This document shows positions 1-5,067 of a stretch of 9,041 nt of DNA, one piece after another; the first letter of the stretch is position 1, and each line of letters starts with the position of its first letter. The stretch lies in contig CAZXFH010000082.1 in assembly GCA_964640055.1 (NCBI GenBank), positions 1 to 9,041 of the forward strand, in the 5' to 3' direction. The notes beneath the pieces were generated by a model. It worked only from the letters and a program-made list of their open reading frames with translations. It ran no database searches and had not been told where the DNA came from. The translations under genes and the position numbers were made by a program. This stretch comes from CAZXFH01 sp964640055. GTDB taxonomy: Bacteria; Fidelibacterota; UBA2242; JAFGTP01.

Positions 1-66
1 AACGGCAAGGGTGTCCATCGTGAGGTGGAATCTGAAGGAAGCGGCAGGCAAAGCACGGGCCTGAAA

Positions 67-82
67 TCCCGACTTGTCGGGA
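67..82. repeat. Perfect palindrome TCCCGAC-TT-GTCGGGA in the intron
   Basis: Two perfect 7-base arms (67-73 and 76-82) are separated by TT. The palindrome sits between two conserved parts of intron domain I, where related introns have an unrelated short loop. It may simply be the tip of a domain I stem, or a small dispersed palindromic unit. The sequence alone does not decide. Confidence 0.55.
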
Positions 83-287
83 CATAGGAGGCCGTCATCT
101 CGGATGAGAGGGCTAATCGACTCAAAGTCCAGTACTTGCCGGAAGATAGGGAAGTAAATGCAGCCGGTATACGTGTGCAGGCGGTTGCGCATTACCCGGG
201 GAGGTCTGAGAGTTTGCCAGGTGAACTTTCAGAAGTCAGCCGCGGGTATAGTAGTTCCGGGGTGCCGGGACGTACAGTGGTGTGAGC

Positions 288-320
288 GGCCGGAGGGCGT
301 GAGCCCTCCTCTTACTCGAT
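288..320 (+). ncRNA. Group II intron domain VI and 3' splice boundary
   Basis: A perfect hairpin, GGAGGGC (292-298), loop GTGA, GCCCTCC (303-309), is followed by TCTTACTCGAT. The end ACTCGAT is the usual 3' terminus of this intron type. A314 is seven bases from the end, in the place expected of the bulged branch-point adenosine. The 3' exon would begin at about 321. Confidence 0.65.
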
Positions 321-342
321 TTGATAGGTACTGTAATGCCGG

Positions 343-365
343 TTTAATTTTCCGTAAAAATTAAA
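343..365. repeat. AT-rich 9-bp perfect hairpin downstream of the intron
   Basis: TTTAATTTT (343-351) and AAAATTAAA (357-365) are perfect reverse complements around the loop CCGTA. There is no T-tract on either side, so a terminator role is not supported. It lies 22 bp beyond the intron 3' end and could belong to the intron's original target site or to the symporter leader. Confidence 0.55.
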
Positions 366-419
366 GGTCATTCCTAAAAATGGTCTAAATCTTAACTGAC
401 AAAATATTTTTATGGAAAA

Positions 420-453
420 TAGGGGTGCTAAACCCTTATATTTGCTTTTAGCA
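420..453 (+). promoter_or_regulatory. Two mutually exclusive hairpins in the symporter leader
   Basis: TAGGGGT (420-426) can pair with ACCCTTA (432-438), including one G-U pair, around GCTAA. TGCTAAA (426-432) can instead pair perfectly with TTTAGCA (447-453). The two stems share bases 426-432, so they cannot form together. The second stem is followed by TTTT, which is weakly terminator-like. An attenuation or operator role is possible but inferred only from pairing; such short AT-rich stems may be fortuitous. Confidence 0.3.
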
Positions 454-465
454 TTTTAACAGAAG

Positions 466-477
466 AAAAGGGGGGGG
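466..477 (+). promoter_or_regulatory. Ribosome-binding region made of a G8 tract
   Basis: AAAAG followed by an uninterrupted run of eight G (470-477) ends one base before the ATG at 479. The only Shine-Dalgarno-like sequence is the AAGG/GGGG part of this tract. This supports the chosen start but is unusual: gain or loss of one G would change the spacing and strength of initiation. Confidence 0.6.
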
Positions 478-478
478 C

Positions 479-2395
479 ATGGCAGATCAAAACACACTCT
501 TAGTTTCGGATTGGCTGGTGATTGCGGCCTATTTTGCCTTAATCATTGGTGTCGCCATCTATTTTTACCGGAAGGCGGGCAAGGATACCGGTGAGTTTTT
601 TCTCTCTGGACGCAATTTGCCCTGGTGGTTGGCGGGGACTGCCATGGTCGCCACTACTTTTGCGGCTGATACGCCCTTGGCAGTGACCGAACTGGTAGCC
701 CGCAATGGGGTGGCCGGTAACTGGCTGTGGTGGAATTTAGCCATTGGCGCTATGCTAACGACCTTCTTTTTTGCCAAACTATGGCGACGGGCTGGGATTA
801 TGACGGACTGTGAATTCGAAGAGTTACGCTATTCCGGTAAACCGGCGGCGGTTCTGCGGGGATTTCGCGCCCTTTATATGGGAGCCTTTATGAATTTAAT
901 TGTCTTAGGTTGGGTCCATAAGGCCATGGAAAAGATTTTCCATGTCACCTTGCCGGGGATCAATTCCTATACGCTGGTTGCTATTGTGGCCATTATTATT
1001 GCTATCTATGCTTCGGCATCCGGCCTGTTGGGAACGGCCCGCACAGACAGCCTGCAATTTGTTTTTGCTATGGCTGGGTGTATTATTTTAGCCGTGTTGG
1101 TAATCAATCTGCCCAAGGTGGGGGGGGCTGCCATGATGAAAGAGAAGTTGGCCCCCCAGGTGCTTCAGTTTTTCCCTAAGATCGGTGACATAAATGTTCA
1201 GGGCGTGACCGGCGGTGTATTGGCCCTTTCGGTGGGAGCCTTTATTGCACATATCGGGTTACAATGGTGGTCGACCTGGTATCCTGGTGCTGATCCGGGT
1301 GGCGGCGGCTATATTGCCCAGCGCATGATGTCAGCCAAGGATGAAAAACACAGTGTTTTTGCGACCCTCTGGTTCACTATTGCCCATTATGCTATTCGTC
1401 CCTGGCCCTGGATAATAGTAGCCCTATCGGCGCTGGTATTACTGCCCCGGGAAAGGAGTGCGGATGTGCTTAAACAGGAAAATCCGCAAATGTATCGCCG
1501 GGTGGAAGAGGTTTACCGGGACCAGTCTTTGTTGCTGACCGAGGAGCCGGAATTTAAAACTACAGAATTCAGGGAATTTTATGAGCGCTATGAAAATACA
1601 ATTGATCCGGGTGTGATGTATCCCAAGTTGATGGTTCGGTATTTACCTCCCGGATTGTTAGGATTATTGATCGCTACCTTTTTAGCGGCCTATATGTCCA
1701 CCATTGCGGCGCAGCTCAACTGGGGTACTTCCTATATCATCAATGATTTCTACCGTCGCTTTATCAAAAGGAAAGCCGATGAAAAGCATTATGTTAAGTT
1801 GTCCCGCATAACCATGCTTTTGATGATTGTTTTATCTTTGGTCATTACCCGCTATTTATTACACACTATTTCCGGGGCCTGGGAGTTTATTATCAATGCC
1901 AGTGCTGGCATGGGGGCGGTTTTGATCCTGCGCTGGTTCTGGTGGCGGATCAATGCCTGGTCGGAAATCTCAGCCATGATCGCTCCTTTGATCATCTATC
2001 CCATTGCCCGCTTTAAATTTGGAATGCAGTCACCGATCACCCTTTACCCGGTTGTGGTGGGAACCTCGCTGGTCTGGTTAGGGGTCACTTTTTTAACACG
2101 TCCAACTTCGCGGGAAACCCTGCATAAATTTTTCCGAAAAACTCATCCGGGTGGTGTGGGGTGGAAAAAAATTGCGCAAGAATTGCCCGACGTTACCGGT
2201 GATAGTGATTTTGCCAAGACCTTTTTAGACTGGATATGCGGCGTGATCTTGGTTTATGCCAGCCTTTTTGGGATCGGAAAACTGATTTTCGGAGAATACT
2301 GGATGGCCTTACTCTATTTTGGGATTGTAATTATCGCGGCGGTCATCATCTATTTGCATTTATCCAAGATCGGTTGGGATGTGGTTGTTGAATGA
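479..2395 (+). CDS. Sodium:solute symporter, SSS/SLC5 family
   Basis: This is an inner-membrane secondary transporter expected to couple solute uptake to Na+ entry. Over 638 residues there are about 13-15 hydrophobic segments, starting at residues 12-30. The family signature FFLSGRNLPWW is at 41-50. The helix with MSTIAAQLNWGTSYI (406-420) matches the SSS helix that supplies the Na2-site Ser/Thr (here S407/T408), followed by the usual NDFYRRF. A charged stretch of about 60 residues (324-385) interrupts the membrane core after IIVALSALVLL, and one or two extra helices follow near 580-627. The ATG at 479 is preceded by the G8-containing ribosome-binding region and opens directly into the first helix. 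The closest relatives I recall are unassigned symporters of about 600 residues; solute (sugar, amino acid or carboxylate) cannot be assigned. A second G8 run lies inside the gene at 1120-1127. Probably co-transcribed with the permease that follows. Confidence 0.9.
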   Translation: MADQNTLLVSDWLVIAAYFALIIGVAIYFYRKAGKDTGEFFLSGRNLPWWLAGTAMVATTFAADTPLAVTELVARNGVAGNWLWWNLAIGAMLTTFFFAKLWRRAGIMTDCEFEELRYSGKPAAVLRGFRALYMGAFMNLIVLGWVHKAMEKIFHVTLPGINSYTLVAIVAIIIAIYASASGLLGTARTDSLQFVFAMAGCIILAVLVINLPKVGGAAMMKEKLAPQVLQFFPKIGDINVQGVTGGVLALSVGAFIAHIGLQWWSTWYPGADPGGGGYIAQRMMSAKDEKHSVFATLWFTIAHYAIRPWPWIIVALSALVLLPRERSADVLKQENPQMYRRVEEVYRDQSLLLTEEPEFKTTEFREFYERYENTIDPGVMYPKLMVRYLPPGLLGLLIATFLAAYMSTIAAQLNWGTSYIINDFYRRFIKRKADEKHYVKLSRITMLLMIVLSLVITRYLLHTISGAWEFIINASAGMGAVLILRWFWWRINAWSEISAMIAPLIIYPIARFKFGMQSPITLYPVVVGTSLVWLGVTFLTRPTSRETLHKFFRKTHPGGVGWKKIAQELPDVTGDSDFAKTFLDWICGVILVYASLFGIGKLIFGEYWMALLYFGIVIIAAVIIYLHLSKIGWDVVVE

Positions 2396-2461
2396 AAATA
2401 GAATGGCTTGAGTGCACCGAGTTGAAGTTCAGAATGTAAATATGCAAGTTTTTCTATCACC

Positions 2462-2466
2462 GGAGA
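2462..2466 (+). promoter_or_regulatory. Ribosome binding site of the APC permease
   Basis: GGAGA stands four bases before the ATG at 2471 and fixes that start. No hairpin with a T-tract is visible in the 75-bp spacer after the symporter stop, so read-through from the upstream gene is likely. Confidence 0.6.
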
Positions 2467-2470
2467 AAGT

Positions 2471-3835
2471 ATGACCAAATTATTAAGACAGGTAGGTATG
2501 GGACATGTGCTTGCCTTGATTCTGGGAACGGTCATCGGTAGCGGGGTATTTATTAATTTGCCCATTGTGGCTAAAGTGGCGGGCAGTCCCTGGATGGCGG
2601 TTTTGGCTTGGGTCATTGGCGGTTTGATCTGGTTGCCCCAGTTGTTTATCCTGGCGGAAATGGCCACTGCATATCCGGAAGAGGGTTTTGGTTATCTTTA
2701 TCTTAAAAAGGCGGGAAGCCCCGCTCTGGGATTCTTATATGTCTGGACCGTGTTCTGGACCAGTGATACGCCTTCCATTACCATTGTTGCCATGAGTGCT
2801 GTCTCAGCCCTGTCAGTCTTCTGGCCTGGTTTTGATATCCCCATTTATACGCGCACCTTCGCAGCCCTGATCATCGTCATTTTGACAGCAATCCATTATC
2901 GCAGTGTTAAAGGAGGCGGTTTTTCTCAGGTCGTTTTGACCATCACCAAGTTATCACCGTTGATCTTACTCTGTATTCTGGGCATTATTTATTTTGATAC
3001 ACAACATTTGTTTTTCCAGCCTGCCCGGCCGGAACAGGCTGATACGGGTTTTCTTAATCTTATGGTTGCCGGTGTGGCTGCCACCATTTGGTCCTATGCC
3101 GGGTTTACAAATATTTTATACATGGCCGGTGAAATCAAAGAGCCCAAAAAGGTAATCCCCCGCAGTCTCTTGATCTCGGTGGCCTTCGTGACCATTGTCT
3201 ACAGCCTAATTGCCCTGTCTACCAGTGTTTTCGTGCCTTATGATAACCTGATCAATACCACCGGACAATTTGCTAATCCCTTTCTTTATCTCCCGGCTTT
3301 TGCAAAAATTGCAGCCGCTTTTTTGGCCCTGGCCGCGTTTACCAGTATGGTGGGGTGTATCAATGCCATGATCATGATTCAGCCGCGTATTGAATATGCC
3401 ATTGCCCGGGACGGTTTATTCTTTAAAACCTTTGCCCATGTCCATCCCAAATTTCATACGCCGGATTATTCTATCCTGTTACAGTCCGGTCTGGCGATTG
3501 TGTTGTTGTTTATTGGTGGTATTGAGGCGTTGTTGGGTTATTTTACCCTCTCCTATGTCTTTCAGAATGGTATGGTGTATTGTACGATATTTTTCCTGAA
3601 AAAACGCGAAGATTATCAACCCAGTTTCAAATCGCCGGTCTGGCCCTTCATGGCCTTACTGGCTATCCTGAGTCAGGTATATTTGATCTATGGTACTTTT
3701 GCCGCTTATCCTAAAGGGGGCGTCATTACCGCTGCTGTATTGATCGGTACCGGATTGCCAACTTATTACTATTTCAAAAAGAATCAGGCACGGCGGGCCA
3801 GAAAGTCAACTACCAAGGCAACCAGTAACCGATAA
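2471..3835 (+). CDS. Amino acid permease, APC superfamily
   Basis: This is a cytoplasmic-membrane amino-acid transporter, either proton-coupled or an exchanger. The 454 residues are typical of the APC/LAT group and would give about 12 helices. The first helix carries the substrate-binding GSGVF loop (GTVIGSGVFINLP, 19-31). The helix-6 region IWSYAGFTNILYMAGE (206-221), followed by IKEPKKVIPRS, is the classic family signature. ARDGLFF and HPKFHTP (312-331) match the loop after helix 8. The C-terminus is a basic tail (KKNQARRARK, 436-445). The overall pattern resembles the LAT-like branch that includes B. subtilis SteT, a Ser/Thr exchanger, but specificity is not predictable. It lies 75 bp downstream of the symporter gene on the same strand, so the two likely share a transcript. 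The next gene begins 149 bp later. No convincing terminator follows; a weak ATCT/AGAT stem with T5 near 3865-3886 is the only candidate. Confidence 0.88.
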   Translation: MTKLLRQVGMGHVLALILGTVIGSGVFINLPIVAKVAGSPWMAVLAWVIGGLIWLPQLFILAEMATAYPEEGFGYLYLKKAGSPALGFLYVWTVFWTSDTPSITIVAMSAVSALSVFWPGFDIPIYTRTFAALIIVILTAIHYRSVKGGGFSQVVLTITKLSPLILLCILGIIYFDTQHLFFQPARPEQADTGFLNLMVAGVAATIWSYAGFTNILYMAGEIKEPKKVIPRSLLISVAFVTIVYSLIALSTSVFVPYDNLINTTGQFANPFLYLPAFAKIAAAFLALAAFTSMVGCINAMIMIQPRIEYAIARDGLFFKTFAHVHPKFHTPDYSILLQSGLAIVLLFIGGIEALLGYFTLSYVFQNGMVYCTIFFLKKREDYQPSFKSPVWPFMALLAILSQVYLIYGTFAAYPKGGVITAAVLIGTGLPTYYYFKKNQARRARKSTTKATSNR

Positions 3836-3883
3836 GAGGTTTTGCCGGAAGAATTTATAGTGATGATCTGATTAAGATTTGTT

Positions 3884-3912
3884 TTTACATGTTGGATTCA
3901 ACTTGGTAATAT
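3884..3912 (+). promoter_or_regulatory. Possible sigma-70-type promoter of dinB
   Basis: TTTACA (3884-3889), a 17-bp spacer and TAATAT (3907-3912) lie in the AT-rich gap between the permease and dinB, about 72 bp before the proposed start. It is the best-spaced pair in the gap, but each box departs from consensus. No clear LexA operator (CTGT-N8-ACAG or GAAC-N4-GTTC type) was found here. Confidence 0.35.
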
Positions 3913-3984
3913 AGATTTTAAAGGATACGAAGATCCGTTTACATTAGACTTTTCAATAAAAATTGAAGAGTAGCTGGCATTATA

Positions 3985-5067
3985 TTGAATCCAGATAAAA
4001 TTCGTAAAATAATCCATATCGATATGGATGCCTTTTATGCCTCTGTGGAGCAGCGGGATTTTCCACGCTACCGGCGGAAACCGCTAGCCGTGGGCGGACC
4101 CGCCAGGCGGGGAGTGATTACGGCAGCCAGTTATACTGCCCGTAAATTCGGAGTTCATGCAGCTATGCCGACCCAGCTGGCCCTTAGAAAATGTCCCGGA
4201 TTGGTGGTAATTCCCCCGCGGTTTGAAGTTTATCGGTCCGTTTCCCGGCAGCTGAGGTATATTTTTAAAGATTATACTGATCTGGTGGAACCTCTCTCCC
4301 TGGATGAAGCCTACCTGGATGTTACTCATAATAGACGGGGATTACCGTCGGCGACCCTGATTGCCAAAGATATTAAGGCCCGTATTAAACAAGAAACCCG
4401 ATTAACCGCCTCCGCAGGGGTCTCCATGAATAAGTTTTTAGCCAAAGTGGCTTCGGACCTGGATAAGCCCGATGGGCTCACGGTGATCACTCCTCAACAG
4501 GCGGACCAATTTATCCGGGATTTGCCTATTGAAAAATTCTATGGAGTCGGTCAGGTTACCGCCGGCAAAATGCGCAGTCTGGGAATCCAGACCGGAGCTG
4601 ATTTACTGGCGCTGAGCCGAGATGAACTGGTCAAATATTTTGGTAAGGTAGGACTATTCTACTACCGGATTGCGAGAGGTGTTGACGAACGGCCTGTACA
4701 ACCGACCCGCGAACGTAAATCAATTGGTGCGGAACGGACTTTTGATAAGGATATTATGGAGCGGGAAGAGCTGTTAAGACGGCTGGAAGAAGTGATTAAA
4801 ATCCTCTGGCCGCGGGTAGAAAAGACGGGTGTCAAAGGCAAAACGGTGACTCTGAAAGTCAAATATCATAATTTTGTGCTCAAATCCCGTAGTCGCAGCC
4901 AGCCATACCCTCTTGTTTCCAAAGCTGAAGTGCGTGAAATCGCGCAGGAGCTACTGTGTAGCACCGGTCTCCCCTCGGAACCGATTCGCCTGCTGGGTGT
5001 AACGATCTCTAATTTAGACGCTACTTCTGCCGGGAGAGGGGGGCTGCAGCTGACCTTGAATTTTTAA
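3985..5067 (+). CDS. dinB: DNA polymerase IV (Y-family translesion polymerase)
   Basis: This is an error-prone polymerase that copies past damaged bases, and its 360 residues match the usual DinB length. The N-terminal palm motif HIDMDAFYASVE (11-22) carries metal ligand D13. SLDEAYLDVT (105-114) carries the catalytic pair D107/E108. SAGVSMNKFLAKVASDLDKPDG (143-164) is the conserved Y-family stretch. The thumb hairpin GVGQVTAGKMRSLGI starts at 187. KSIGAERTF (245-253) opens the little-finger domain. The protein ends in QLTLNF (355-360), a good match to the beta-clamp-binding peptide. The start is TTG at 3985: no ATG or GTG lies between the upstream in-frame TGA (3964) and the first motif, and the first internal ATG (M14) would cut motif I. 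The Shine-Dalgarno sequence is poor (GAAGAG, 14 bases upstream). The gene converges with mrfA and overlaps its last 47 bp. Confidence 0.95.
   Translation: MNPDKIRKIIHIDMDAFYASVEQRDFPRYRRKPLAVGGPARRGVITAASYTARKFGVHAAMPTQLALRKCPGLVVIPPRFEVYRSVSRQLRYIFKDYTDLVEPLSLDEAYLDVTHNRRGLPSATLIAKDIKARIKQETRLTASAGVSMNKFLAKVASDLDKPDGLTVITPQQADQFIRDLPIEKFYGVGQVTAGKMRSLGIQTGADLLALSRDELVKYFGKVGLFYYRIARGVDERPVQPTRERKSIGAERTFDKDIMEREELLRRLEEVIKILWPRVEKTGVKGKTVTLKVKYHNFVLKSRSRSQPYPLVSKAEVREIAQELLCSTGLPSEPIRLLGVTISNLDATSAGRGGLQLTLNF

Larger units (their letters stand above)
1..320 (+). mobile_element. Group II intron remnant, ORF-less, 5' end outside window
   Basis: Positions 1-255 match from memory the conserved RNA upstream of the maturase gene in many bacterial group II introns: GGGTGTCCATCGTGAGG near the start, the ACATAGGAGGC stretch near 82, and GGTGAACTTTCAGAAGTCAG at 220-239. 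Positions 270-320 match the 3' end of the same introns: a GACGTACAGTGGTGTGAG stretch (3' side of domain V), a domain VI hairpin and the terminal ACTCGAT. A complete intron would carry a reverse transcriptase/maturase gene of more than 1 kb in domain IV. Here the two parts are joined within about 15 bases (near 252-270) with no protein gene between them. The 5' strand of domain V, which should pair with the GTACAGTGG strand and carries the catalytic triad, is not visible. The element is therefore probably neither mobile nor self-splicing. The 5' splice site lies left of the window. Identification as a group II intron is fairly sure; the exact deletion points are inferred. Confidence 0.82.
321..478 (+). 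other. Noncoding leader between intron remnant and symporter gene
   Basis: This 158-bp AT-rich stretch has no supported gene. It holds the former 3' exon junction, a perfect 9-bp hairpin (343-365), two overlapping hairpins (420-453), the octamer TATATTTG (437-444), which fits the Bacteroidota -7 consensus TAnnTTTG, and the G-rich ribosome-binding region (466-477). A clear -33/-35 partner at proper spacing was not found. CTGACA at 396-401 resembles a sigma-70 -35 box but lacks a good -10 box 16-18 bp downstream. Confidence 0.5.

Noticed and set aside
158..364. 68-residue open frame at the left edge
   Set aside because: It lies entirely over group II intron RNA and its exon junction, has no ribosome-binding site and resembles no family I know. 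Conserved intron RNA explains the sequence.
2350..2667. Minus-strand 105-codon frame across the symporter-permease spacer
   Set aside because: Most of it is antisense to the permease N-terminus and the symporter end, with no start signals; the product shows no familiar domain.
3863..3887. Terminator after the permease gene
   Set aside because: Only a 4-5 bp AT-rich stem (ATCT/AGAT) stands before T5. It is too weak to call and overlaps the candidate dinB promoter.
3836..3984. LexA/SOS operator before dinB
   Set aside because: ACGAAGATCCGT (3927-3938) has only a three-base dyad, and no CTGT-N8-ACAG or GAAC-N4-GTTC type match was found, so SOS control cannot be claimed.
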